The notes under the pieces: model-generated
The model's database searches: none
What the model saw: the letters and a program-made list of their open reading frames with translations, nothing else
What the model was told of the DNA's origin: nothing
Assembly (NCBI GenBank): GCA_015057305.1
Contig: SVES01000007.1
Coordinates: 1 to 64,000 of the forward strand
Length of the DNA stretch: 64,000 nt
DNA from: Pseudobutyrivibrio ruminis
GTDB taxonomy: Bacteria; Bacillota; Clostridia; Lachnospirales; Lachnospiraceae
Direction: 5' to 3'
Made by a program: the position numbers and the translations under genes
Shown here: piece after piece, positions 45,201-53,702 of the stretch
Numbering within the stretch: the stretch's first letter is position 1
Layout: every line of letters begins with the position of its first letter

Positions 45201-48086
45201 GATTATCCTGTTACCGATATAATTTCAATGTATAGAGAGGCAGTAGAAAACTATCCTGATAACAAGGCAGTTGTTTTTGGGGACAAGATTTTAACCTACC
45301 GACAGCTTGATGAAATAACAGAACGCCTTGCTGGATATTTGTGTTCAAAGGGCATAGGTAGAGGAAAGGTTGTTTCAATTCTTATACCACGTTGTGAGTA
45401 TATGCCAATAACTGCTATAGGTGTTCTTAAGACAGGTGCTGCCTACCAACCACTTGATTCAACCTATCCAACAGATCGTTTGACACTAATGATGGAAGAT
45501 GCAAATTGTGATTTGCTTATAGCTGAAGAAAGTTTACTGGAAAAAGTGCCTAATTATAAGGGGGATATACTGCTTATTAAAGATATCGAGACGCTCCCAG
45601 CCTGCGACAGAATAAAGCCAAATCCTTCTCCAGAGGACTTGTTTATCTTGCTTTATACCTCTGGCTCCACTGGCGTGCCAAAGGGCGTAATGCTTGAGCA
45701 TAGAAACCTGGCTAACTTTGTGTGCTGGTATCAGGATTACTATGGATTTGATGCCACCTGTCGTATGGCCGCATACGCAAGCTTTGGCTTTGATGCTTGT
45801 ATGATGGATATGTATGTTCCACTTACCGTAGGCGGTATGCTAATGATAGTGGAAGAAGATGTACGTTTGGATTTAAAGGCTATTGAGAAGCTATTTATAA
45901 AATGGGAAATTACTCACGCCTTTATGACTACTCAAGTAGGACGTCAGTTCTATTCAACTGCGAAGGTACCTTCCCTAAGATACCTTTCAACAGGTGGAGA
46001 AAAGCTTGCAGCACTTACACTTAGACCGGAGGTTAATACCAAGCTTTGTAATGTCTATGGACCTACAGAGTGTTCAATTTTTACTACACTTGAACCTATC
46101 GAAAAGAATTATGAAAGAATTCCAATTGGTGGACCTATTTCAAATTACAAGTGTTATGTTGTGGATGAAAATATGCGACGCCTGCCACCTATGGTTCCAG
46201 GAGAGCTTTTGATTGCAGGACGTGGTGTATCAAGAGGCTATTTAAATAGAGAAGACCTGACAGATAAAGCATTTGTGCCTAATCCATTTTCAAATGAAAA
46301 GAATTACCTACGAGTATATCATACAGGTGATGTTGTGCGGTTACTTCCAGATGGAAGCTATGACTTCGTTGGCAGAAACGACAGTCAGGTTAAAATTAGA
46401 GGTTTTAGAATTGAACTAAGTGAAATTGAAGCTGTAATACGTGAGTATCCAGATATTAAAGATGTTACCGTGCAAGCATTTGATAATGAGGGCGGTAGTG
46501 GAAAATTTATTGCAGCCTATATTGTTTCAGATAAAGAAATAGATATTACTTCTCTTCATGAGTTTATTGGTCAGCAAAAGCCTTATTATATGATACCTGC
46601 AGTAACTATGCAGATTGATAGTATTCCGCTTAATCAGAACCAAAAGGTAAATAAGAAGGAATTACCAAAGCCAGTGAGAAAGGCCGTTGAAATTGTGCCT
46701 CCAGCAAGTGATATGGAACAATCTCTTTATGACATCTGTTCTGAAATCGTTAATTATGAAGAATTTGGAGTAACAGCTCCGCTTGAAGAAATTGGCTTTA
46801 CATCTTTGTCATACATAGAGCTGGCATCAAAGGTAATAGATGTGCTAGGAGTAGAATTAAAGCTTTCTGATTTGATGGCAGGAGGAACCACAATACGAAG
46901 CTTAGCTGAGCTTGTGAGCAAAACTGAAACGGTATCAAAGAAAAAGACTGCCCATAAGGAGCGTTATCCGCTGGCTCCTCAGCAGTATTCGCTTACAGTT
47001 CCTAGTCCTACTGCTGATATGTACAGGGAATTTATCTTTACAGACCAGTGGCAAGATGCTGTTGCAATAAGAAGAACATTTGTAAATATTATAAACAGCT
47101 TCCCATATCTATATACAACCTTTAGATTTGAGGATGGACAGTGGTATCAAATACCATATAAGGGTGAACTAATCACTGAAAGTGATATTCAAATTATTGA
47201 AAAGGAGCCTACAGAAAAAGAAATAGATGATTTCTGCTATTCATATGATATTAAAACAGCTGATAGACTGTTTGATTTGAACGTATATAAAGGTGAGAAG
47301 ATTGTTGTATTACTTCATGTACACCATATTCTTATGGATCATGTATTTGTTGAAAAGTTTGTTTCTTACATAAGTAAGGCTTTAAGGGACCCTGATTTTG
47401 CCCCAGCAGAACAGTCAGATTACTTTGAATACGCTGAAGAAAATGCTGTTACTCCAAAACCAGTAGAGGGTAAAGAACTTCATAGGGTGGAAAAAACTGA
47501 ACTTGTACAGGGCGGTGTGGACATTAAGAAAATGAAGCCTGTAATGGATAAGTATAAGCTTCAGCCTGCAGAATATTTATTTGCTGTTTTAAGTCAGGCA
47601 TATCTGGATGTGATGGGGCTTGACGTGGCTGTAATCCGCAATATATTTGGTGGTCGAAACGATGCCAGATATTTTGATACAGCAGGATATTTCCCAATGG
47701 CCATTCCGGTTCCAGTAAAGAAGGATTCAGATATACTATCTCATGTGAAACATGATATTGTAAGCTCTATTGCACGAAGTCAACCTAAGGATGACTATGG
47801 GTACAATGCACTTGTTAATCATGATTATGAGTGGCCATATATTACATTTAACTGCATGGAATATATTTCCCAGACAAAAGACTTCGAATTGATATCACTT
47901 TTAGATAAAAATCCAGTGGCTTCAGAGGAAATCAAGACTTTGACAAATCATATTAACTTTTTATGTTTCGTGGTTCCTGAAAAGGGAGCAGTTATAAATC
48001 TTAATTACGATCCGTCTACAATTGATGCAAAGAAAGCCCAGTCTATACTTGACAGGGTAATAGAAATTGCAAATTACTGGAACTAA
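42210..48086 (+). CDS. Non-ribosomal peptide synthetase, A-T-C-A-T-C
   Basis: A 1958-residue dimodular synthetase: A1 (1-480, LVYTSGSTGNPKGV, NCYGMTETCGG), T1 (Ser near 516, FFSLGGDSIRV), C1 (560-990, intact HHIVSDG), A2 (1010-1490, LLYTSGSTGVPKGV, FDACM at A4, NVYGPTECS), T2 (Ser near 1531 in LEEIGFTSLSYIEL) and C2 (1580-1958, HHILMDH). A1 lacks the A4 Asp (FFIAG), while A2 has it, so only A2 looks like a standard alpha-amino-acid domain. There is no thioesterase or reductase; the terminal C2 is the best candidate for product release by amide or ester formation. It lies 12 bases after the A-T-C protein. Confidence 0.93.
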   Translation: MQKKPNTFRTAFEENVIKYKDKIAVIDPDTGVSLTYEQLDIESRRIAAKLKEAGVKKGDAVAIVLPHSLEFIMSMLAVAKLGAAFAPLNAAYPKDRLQYIYNDCKAKVIITPDYLKDVSEYTPISENTPIEPSDPAVLVYTSGSTGNPKGVLLDHDAIFDNAVRNLDFGNFKETEVVGLGAPFFFIAGATFIFGGLVFGATHVLISMAAMRDPVRLATLLAEQKVTYTFISPKMLKYFKTAPGSVLRLVMAGSERLSGFYSDEFEIINCYGMTETCGGCLSFYLDKAYDNTPVGKPLGDMRAYVLDENGNEVEEGELCLTGKVATCYINRPEETAKTFVENPFIEKDGNPRMLKTGDLVRRLPDGNILYVNRKDWMIKINGQRVEPGEIEIKVREIEGVKDAAVKDFTDNTGQTFIVAYYVADSQMDDEVIRKELSNKLPDYMVPSFYVWLERLPINANGKLDRNALKNPDTSAKKASYVAPENELQEKIVKAYEKVLLLSKIGIDDDFFSLGGDSIRVVMLQKALKDEGITVAASDIFATHTPRALSAVTGQQSKLAAYKGHDADSYPLTHAQMSIYMDCQMPGKDTAYNNTIGLFLPNEKDGTRLLNAADKVLNSYPVFMSAARLVNGVPSLVLLKGEKIQVKQVSSDETDRNKLVESVNTPFSLEDGPLCRGAVFTTPEGLFLVCVAHHIVSDGTSMSILANNIAAAYNGKELESEDMSNFTLSLYEAEHKEEMKADEDIYRKMLETLDGNTSLFEDEGIICEENTNSLGVYHTTVFSHKSELSGVLTDSLTKNGVTESSLFMTAYAYTLGLLCGQKDVVFFAGENGRHDPVLMNTVGMLVHNIPVCVHLDEKKIGMVLAKEIQELFHELVSHDNVDYASLLSEYSVSSDNFFVYQGEMFAGVSMDGKNIPMELFAPKDAMNPLTLHVIKQADGDYFLAFDYDARKYKEDTIKRMASLFIQVVEGLCKEEKLSDIRLTTDDNILEMDNLNDTKKDYPVTDIISMYREAVENYPDNKAVVFGDKILTYRQLDEITERLAGYLCSKGIGRGKVVSILIPRCEYMPITAIGVLKTGAAYQPLDSTYPTDRLTLMMEDANCDLLIAEESLLEKVPNYKGDILLIKDIETLPACDRIKPNPSPEDLFILLYTSGSTGVPKGVMLEHRNLANFVCWYQDYYGFDATCRMAAYASFGFDACMMDMYVPLTVGGMLMIVEEDVRLDLKAIEKLFIKWEITHAFMTTQVGRQFYSTAKVPSLRYLSTGGEKLAALTLRPEVNTKLCNVYGPTECSIFTTLEPIEKNYERIPIGGPISNYKCYVVDENMRRLPPMVPGELLIAGRGVSRGYLNREDLTDKAFVPNPFSNEKNYLRVYHTGDVVRLLPDGSYDFVGRNDSQVKIRGFRIELSEIEAVIREYPDIKDVTVQAFDNEGGSGKFIAAYIVSDKEIDITSLHEFIGQQKPYYMIPAVTMQIDSIPLNQNQKVNKKELPKPVRKAVEIVPPASDMEQSLYDICSEIVNYEEFGVTAPLEEIGFTSLSYIELASKVIDVLGVELKLSDLMAGGTTIRSLAELVSKTETVSKKKTAHKERYPLAPQQYSLTVPSPTADMYREFIFTDQWQDAVAIRRTFVNIINSFPYLYTTFRFEDGQWYQIPYKGELITESDIQIIEKEPTEKEIDDFCYSYDIKTADRLFDLNVYKGEKIVVLLHVHHILMDHVFVEKFVSYISKALRDPDFAPAEQSDYFEYAEENAVTPKPVEGKELHRVEKTELVQGGVDIKKMKPVMDKYKLQPAEYLFAVLSQAYLDVMGLDVAVIRNIFGGRNDARYFDTAGYFPMAIPVPVKKDSDILSHVKHDIVSSIARSQPKDDYGYNALVNHDYEWPYITFNCMEYISQTKDFELISLLDKNPVASEEIKTLTNHINFLCFVVPEKGAVINLNYDPSTIDAKKAQSILDRVIEIANYWN

Positions 48087-48109
48087 CTAAGGTGCTGAAA
48101 GGGTAAACT

Positions 48110-50143
48110 ATGAAGAATTATGAATTGTCAGTAATAATACCTTTACATAATACAGACCTTACCATGTTTGCAAATTGTGTAAAGTCTCTTAAAAATCAGG
48201 AGCTTGGATTTGATAAAATTGAGCTTATTGTTGTGATGCATAACTGTAATGCTGAGACATTTGAAGGGGTGAGAAACCTACTTTCTGGCCCCGAAAATGT
48301 CATGCTTCTAGAGCTTAACAATGAGGTCCGCTCGCCATCAAGTCCTAGAAACTATGGTATAGATAAGGCAACAGGAGATTACATTACATTTTTGGATGCA
48401 GATGATATGCTTACCCCTGAATGCTTAAGGCTTTCCCTTAAGTATATAAAGGAATCTGGTGCTGATGTTTGCCATTTTAGAAAAAAGCTTTTGTTTGAGA
48501 CTGAGAATCCTGTTTTTGTTAATGAACTTGAACTTTGGGATCACACTCAGGAAACCATAGTGGTGGATCGCAATACCTGGAATGAGCATGAGCTTTTTGC
48601 AGGCGCATGGGGTATGTCCACAGGAAGACTATACAGAAGAAAGCTTCTTATTGATAACAATCTAAAATTCGATGAGAGTATAAAGTTTGCTGAGGATTAT
48701 CATTTTGTAATTGGCGTGTATGCTAAGGCAGATAAAATCTGTCTTGCACCTCAGCTTATTGGTTACATCTACTATGTAAATGGCGGTTCTTTAGTACAGA
48801 CAACATCCATAACAGAAGAACGCTTGCTTGACTATGTTTCAGGCTTTAAGAAGGTATTTGACCGAGGTTTAGAAGCTGGATTCTGGATGAGTGAAACAAT
48901 GGGTTCCCTAATGCTTATCATCATCAACTGGATGTTCGGCTGTAAGGATTTATCAGATGAAGGAAGAAAAAAACTAAAGGAGCTTATGGAACCATACATC
49001 CGAAGCTTTTCACCAATACCTCCTTCAAAGCAATATACAGGTGGCAGAAATGACAGAATAAACACCATGTTAATTAAGTATATCTTAAGGGAAGAACCTC
49101 CTATATATACTTTTATAGAAAGAGGAGATGAGGGCGAAGGACATACTGCTATTGATAAACAAAAGGATGCGCTTGCAAGAATTATGCGAAATGGAATCAA
49201 AAGCGACTATTCAAGGCATTATGGCTTTACGGAAATTGCCACTATTGAGGAGTATCAAAAGAGACTGCCAGTTTCAAACTATGAATCCTATTATCCTATG
49301 ATACGACTTACTTTTGAGATGGCAGAAAGGGGAATCTTTACTGACAATGATATTATTTCCTATGCTGTTATAGATGAAAAGAATAATCGCATCCCTATTA
49401 CATATAAGGCAATAGTGCCATATATTCATGGTTTAAGACGGCTACTTGGCTGTTGTAAGACATTTGTTTTGTCAGAGGCACTTCCTTTTGAAGGCTCAAA
49501 ACTTACCTTGGATAACAAATACACTAATTCAATTTTTGGCATAATGCTAAAGGAATATTTGGCAGAGGCTGAAAGCTTCGGTTGTGGTTATTCCAGCTTT
49601 ACAACACCTAAGGAATATTTATTTCCAGAGAAGGTCTGTGATATGACTATTATGCGGTGGGTATTTGCTTTAAAGGATAGGGATGTAGAAACCATATTTT
49701 CACCTGATAGCAAGACCCTTTCACTTAGAAAAAAAGAGCTTAAGGATAATTGGCAGGCTATATGCAAGGAAATAGAAAAGTCCGATGTAGAAAGGGCTAA
49801 TGAACTAAGAAAGATATTTGAATCTCAGGAAGATATTTCATTTAATATGCTTTGGCATAAGCTTAAAAGGGAAATTTGCTGGGATATGGAATACTATTTT
49901 GATGAGTACGCTCTTTATGGAAAAATCAATGAAGATGGCTACATTGTACTTGATCTGGATAATGTTTTTTATGAGTTTTATAAGCCGGGGGAGGATGTAT
50001 TTTACACAGTGGCAGGTATTTCGAAAGAAGAGGAGTATCATGTGCTAATAAGTAATCTATGTGGACTTTACCGGTTTGATACAGGTTTATCTGTAAGATG
50101 TTTTGATGTTAACGACCAAAGTGTGGTTGTAAAAATAATCTAA
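48110..50143 (+). CDS. GT2 glycosyltransferase fused to a degenerate GH3 domain
   Basis: A 677-residue fusion. Residues 1-320 are a GT2 transferase (LSVIIPLHNTDLTMF, ITFLDADDMLTPE, FAEDYHFVIG). Residues 350-677 are a GH3-like domain: MRNGIKSDYSRHYGFTEIATIEEYQKRLPVSNYESYY parallels the GH3 at 31763, and EEYHVLISNLCGLYRFDTG parallels its C-terminal core. The phosphate-binding GSSGTTG loop is replaced by VIDEKNNRIPIT, and the chain ends before the C-terminal cap subdomain. ATP-dependent activity is therefore unlikely. The domain may bind the GH3 substrate or partner. I know of no described protein with this architecture. Confidence 0.85.
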   Translation: MKNYELSVIIPLHNTDLTMFANCVKSLKNQELGFDKIELIVVMHNCNAETFEGVRNLLSGPENVMLLELNNEVRSPSSPRNYGIDKATGDYITFLDADDMLTPECLRLSLKYIKESGADVCHFRKKLLFETENPVFVNELELWDHTQETIVVDRNTWNEHELFAGAWGMSTGRLYRRKLLIDNNLKFDESIKFAEDYHFVIGVYAKADKICLAPQLIGYIYYVNGGSLVQTTSITEERLLDYVSGFKKVFDRGLEAGFWMSETMGSLMLIIINWMFGCKDLSDEGRKKLKELMEPYIRSFSPIPPSKQYTGGRNDRINTMLIKYILREEPPIYTFIERGDEGEGHTAIDKQKDALARIMRNGIKSDYSRHYGFTEIATIEEYQKRLPVSNYESYYPMIRLTFEMAERGIFTDNDIISYAVIDEKNNRIPITYKAIVPYIHGLRRLLGCCKTFVLSEALPFEGSKLTLDNKYTNSIFGIMLKEYLAEAESFGCGYSSFTTPKEYLFPEKVCDMTIMRWVFALKDRDVETIFSPDSKTLSLRKKELKDNWQAICKEIEKSDVERANELRKIFESQEDISFNMLWHKLKREICWDMEYYFDEYALYGKINEDGYIVLDLDNVFYEFYKPGEDVFYTVAGISKEEEYHVLISNLCGLYRFDTGLSVRCFDVNDQSVVVKII

Positions 50144-50158
50144 TTGGAGGGATTTACA

Positions 50159-51511
50159 ATGAAGGTAGTAGTGTATGGCACAAGCTCATCAGTGGGCTTT
50201 ATAAGATTTGTAAATGAGTTTACAGCTATTCCAAACATGAATGAACAGTGGCAGAGGATACGCAAACATTTTGATGGCTATGAATTTACTATTGTCACAA
50301 CTATGGGGGCTGCATCACATTTAGTTGACTATGATGAAAATAAAAAAGAAATTGCACCAGATGGTGTTAAGCTGATTGTTCTTCCACCTACTGCTGACAC
50401 AGATACTTATGTTGAAACCATTAGAAAGGAAGCTCCATCCATAGCAATCGCTGCCTCATATTTTGGCGGGTCTGTGGACTGGGAGACATTAAAGGACGCT
50501 CTTATTGCCGAGGAATTAAAAAAGGTTGGAATAAAAGCTGTTAGCAATTCTTTGTTTGCGGCAGAAACCTTTTTTGATAAATGGACTACTCATAATGTAC
50601 TTAGGGAAAAGGGATTTCCAGTTGCAAAAGCTACCCATATTCCTGCGGTATATCAGAAATTAGCAAAAGAAAATCCGGCACTTTTTTCTAATGTGTATTT
50701 GGATTTAGCTTTTCACAGGATTAGGGAAATGGAATTTCCAGTAATCGTGAAGGCGGCTGGTGCATCAGGCTCCAGTGGTATATTTGTAGCAAAGAATTTT
50801 GAAGAAGCAAAAGAAGACATTTTATCCCGTGATGACTCTTCAGATTTGATTATTGAGGAGATGCTTAAAGGAGAGCAGTTCGGAACCGAGATTCATGGAA
50901 CAAAAGGCAACTACACTATACTCCCACCGTTTAAATGCAAGCTTGATGAAAGGGGGGTGTTAGATCCGCAAATCAAAGTGAAGATTGGACCTATAACAGA
51001 CGAAAAATATAGAATTGAAGAGCTTCGCTCTATGCTTAGACGACTTGCAGAGGAAATGGGTATAGAAGGCTGTGCACAGGTTGATCTTGCATTTGATGGT
51101 GATAAATGGAGCATTATTGAAGTTAATCCTAGAATATCTGGAATGACTGCTGCCTCAGCAGCACTTGAAAGTCGCTATGCGCTGGAGGTTGTTATAGAGT
51201 CATGCCTGGATGAAGGGATTAATTATGATATGCCAAAGATTCTAGAAAAATGTATTTCCTTTGGTACTATTATAGAATCATATGATGATATAGACAAAAT
51301 GAAGACAGAACCACATGTAAAATATATGGAAAAAGGTTCGCCGCTGTTCTTAAATTCTGACAAGAAAATATACACAGCGAACATCATTTTAGGTGGCTTT
51401 GAAAATTATGCTGAAATGGCACAAGAAATTGAAAGATTACATAAGTTTTACCCAACAGTTATTAACGAACTAACGGTCCTTTATGCAAAAGAAATAGCTA
51501 ATCATAACTAG
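50159..51511 (+). CDS. ATP-grasp family ligase (first copy)
   Basis: D-Ala-D-Ala-ligase-like ATP-grasp protein of 450 residues. Motifs include DKWTTHNVLREKGFPVAKAT, the nucleotide-binding FPVIVKAAGASGSSGIFVAK, LIIEEMLKGEQFGTEIHG and the metal-binding VDLAFDGDKWSIIEVNPRISG. The start at 50159 follows GGAGGG; a TTG at 50144 lies in the Shine-Dalgarno region. Its N-terminal 100 residues (KVVVYGTSSSVGFIRFV) form the substrate domain. It is a paralogue of the next gene. Such ligases form amide bonds from an acyl phosphate and an amine. Confidence 0.87.
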   Translation: MKVVVYGTSSSVGFIRFVNEFTAIPNMNEQWQRIRKHFDGYEFTIVTTMGAASHLVDYDENKKEIAPDGVKLIVLPPTADTDTYVETIRKEAPSIAIAASYFGGSVDWETLKDALIAEELKKVGIKAVSNSLFAAETFFDKWTTHNVLREKGFPVAKATHIPAVYQKLAKENPALFSNVYLDLAFHRIREMEFPVIVKAAGASGSSGIFVAKNFEEAKEDILSRDDSSDLIIEEMLKGEQFGTEIHGTKGNYTILPPFKCKLDERGVLDPQIKVKIGPITDEKYRIEELRSMLRRLAEEMGIEGCAQVDLAFDGDKWSIIEVNPRISGMTAASAALESRYALEVVIESCLDEGINYDMPKILEKCISFGTIIESYDDIDKMKTEPHVKYMEKGSPLFLNSDKKIYTANIILGGFENYAEMAQEIERLHKFYPTVINELTVLYAKEIANHN

Positions 51512-51530
51512 TATTACAGAGGGGCAATCA

Positions 51531-52880
51531 ATGAAAAGAATAGTTTTATTTTCAAGCAATAGTAAGCATAGAGATAAGAGTAGTAATTGTACCGTATATC
51601 CGAAGTGGGCTAACCAGTGGGATGAGGTGGCTGCTCGATATAGTGACTATGAAATATGGCTTGTAGTGCAACTAAACGGTAGATATTTCTTAGATATAAA
51701 TGATGGAGAATTGGTAAAAGAGCCAGAGAAAATCCATTTAAAGATTCTTCCTATGGAGGCTAAGCTAAAGGAGTTTATTCAGGCTATTGCAGAATTAAAA
51801 CCAGATATTGCAATAGCTATGCCAGGTCCCGTAAGTGGGTATGACTGGAATGGCATTAGGGATGCAGGAATTGCAGAAGGTCTCAGAAATCTGGATATTG
51901 AAACTATATGCTATTCTGCTGAGACAGCAATGAATTGCTTTGATAAATGGAGAACACACCAGATTCTAAAGGCAAATGGTTTTAGGATACCAAATGCACT
52001 ATATCTTCAACATGAATTATTTACATCTACTAAGCTTGATGCTGTATCCACAGGGAATGTGTACCAAGAACATATTCTTTGGGAAGTGGAGAATATGGAG
52101 ATGCCTGTGGTTATTAAGAGCACTACAGGTTCTTCTTCCATGGGAATCCATGTGGCAAAGGATTTTGAGGATGCAAAAAATTATCTTCTTTCAGAAGAGC
52201 TGGTAGAAGATGTTTTAATTGAGCAATTCTTAGATGGTGAGGAATATGGCGCTGAGGTACATGGTTACAAGGAACATTATGTAGTTTCGCCACCATATAG
52301 AATATTCAATACCGTTAAAGGTCAGCTAAATGATCCTCTTGGTGCCACTACCTTGAAATATGGACCTGTCTTAGATGAAAAACTGCATATAGAGGAATTG
52401 AGAAGCGAGCTTAAAAGAATGGCTGATATCATGGAATTTGCTGGCATTATGGAAATTGATTTAGTGTTGGTAAAAGGTGAATGGTATATTCTTGAAATCA
52501 ACAACAGATGGTCTGGGCTTACAACACTTATTACAGCATCTCAGGATAGATATCCTTACGAAGTTTATATCAATCAGGCAGAGGATGAATGTCAGTATCT
52601 AAATGATGTCAAGAATCTAAAATATGCTCTTCAATTTAAAATGAAGGAAGCTGATAGAAAAACGTTGGAGAATATTTCTGCTGAACCTGGTATGAAAAGT
52701 GTTATCCAGTATGATGTAAGACTACCGGGAAAAGAACCATTTTCCTTTAACGACGCAGTAATGGGGGGATATGATAGCATTGGTGGTCTTATAACAGGAT
52801 TTGAAGCCTTAGCAAGTAAGTATTCGGCGCAGATACTAGAAGGTCTAGTTCAGGCACTTAAGGAAAAGGAAGGATTATAA
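51531..52880 (+). CDS. ATP-grasp family ligase (second copy)
   Basis: Paralogue of the preceding gene, 449 residues. It shares the layout: FDKWRTHQILKANGFRIPNA, MPVVIKSTTGSSSMGIHVAK, VLIEQFLDGEEYGAEVHG and the metal-binding MEIDLVLVKGEWYILEINNRWSG. The start has RIVLFSSNSKHRDKS, distinct from the first copy, suggesting a different substrate. It lies 19 bases after the first copy. Two ligases would allow two consecutive amide couplings that do not use the NRPS. Confidence 0.87.
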   Translation: MKRIVLFSSNSKHRDKSSNCTVYPKWANQWDEVAARYSDYEIWLVVQLNGRYFLDINDGELVKEPEKIHLKILPMEAKLKEFIQAIAELKPDIAIAMPGPVSGYDWNGIRDAGIAEGLRNLDIETICYSAETAMNCFDKWRTHQILKANGFRIPNALYLQHELFTSTKLDAVSTGNVYQEHILWEVENMEMPVVIKSTTGSSSMGIHVAKDFEDAKNYLLSEELVEDVLIEQFLDGEEYGAEVHGYKEHYVVSPPYRIFNTVKGQLNDPLGATTLKYGPVLDEKLHIEELRSELKRMADIMEFAGIMEIDLVLVKGEWYILEINNRWSGLTTLITASQDRYPYEVYINQAEDECQYLNDVKNLKYALQFKMKEADRKTLENISAEPGMKSVIQYDVRLPGKEPFSFNDAVMGGYDSIGGLITGFEALASKYSAQILEGLVQALKEKEGL

Positions 52881-52884
52881 GCTA

Positions 52885-53700
52885 ATGGATAATAGCAGGG
52901 CAGTTTTATTTGAAAAGGTGCAAAACGCAAGAGACTTGGGAGGTATTATTATCGGTGATAGTCAGATAAAGAGAGGAAAGCTTCTTAGATGCGCATCCCT
53001 TTCAAATGCTACTGGTGAAGATATTTTAAAGCTTCAAAAGGAATATAACCCTGCTTATGTGGTAGATTTTAGGATGAACCATGAAACAGAACAAAGCCCT
53101 GATCCTAAGATTCCAGATACATTAAACTATTCTATTCCTGTTTTAGAACTGGAAAATGTACCAGGCCATAAAGCTGACTTCTTTTCACATAAAAAAGAAA
53201 CAAGTGATAGTAGATTACAAAAGCTTATAGAGTTGACAAAATCAGGACTACCAGATGAAAGACTTTACTTATTATTCCTACATTCCGAAAGGGGAAAGAA
53301 GGCTTATACAACTTTTTTCAATTTATTAATACAATTGCCCGAGGATAAGGGTATGGTATGGCATTGTAAGGATGGTAAGGACCGCACAGGTATAGCTGCC
53401 ATGCTGTTGCTTTCTGCGCTAGGTGCATCGAATGATGTAATCATGGAGGATTATCTTTTAACCAATAAGCAAAATGAGAAGCCACTATCAGAATTACGCC
53501 ATAAGCTTGATGGAGTAGATATTCCAGAAAGTCAGAAGGAAATAATACTATTTATTTCTGGAAGCGTATATGAGCGCTATTTATTATCAGCCATTAACTG
53601 GCTTAAGGAAAATTATGGTGGAGCGTTAGGTTACCTTTCCAAGGAATGCATGGTAGATGAAGCTGCTGTTAGAAAGCTGAAAGAAAAGTTTCTTGTATAA
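52885..53700 (+). CDS. CX5R tyrosine-type phosphatase
   Basis: A 271-residue protein of the Y_phosphatase3 type. The family start NARDLGGI with a GKLLRCASLSNAT strand is seen, and the P-loop is MVWHCKDGKDRTGIAAML, with Cys and Arg of CX5R intact. A general acid is expected in the preceding loop but cannot be assigned by eye. It is not secreted. Its place between the ATP-grasp and Sfp genes, with four- and two-base gaps, shows it belongs to the operon. It might remove a phosphate from an intermediate or act as a regulator. Confidence 0.87.
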   Translation: MDNSRAVLFEKVQNARDLGGIIIGDSQIKRGKLLRCASLSNATGEDILKLQKEYNPAYVVDFRMNHETEQSPDPKIPDTLNYSIPVLELENVPGHKADFFSHKKETSDSRLQKLIELTKSGLPDERLYLLFLHSERGKKAYTTFFNLLIQLPEDKGMVWHCKDGKDRTGIAAMLLLSALGASNDVIMEDYLLTNKQNEKPLSELRHKLDGVDIPESQKEIILFISGSVYERYLLSAINWLKENYGGALGYLSKECMVDEAAVRKLKEKFLV

Positions 53701-53702
53701 AT

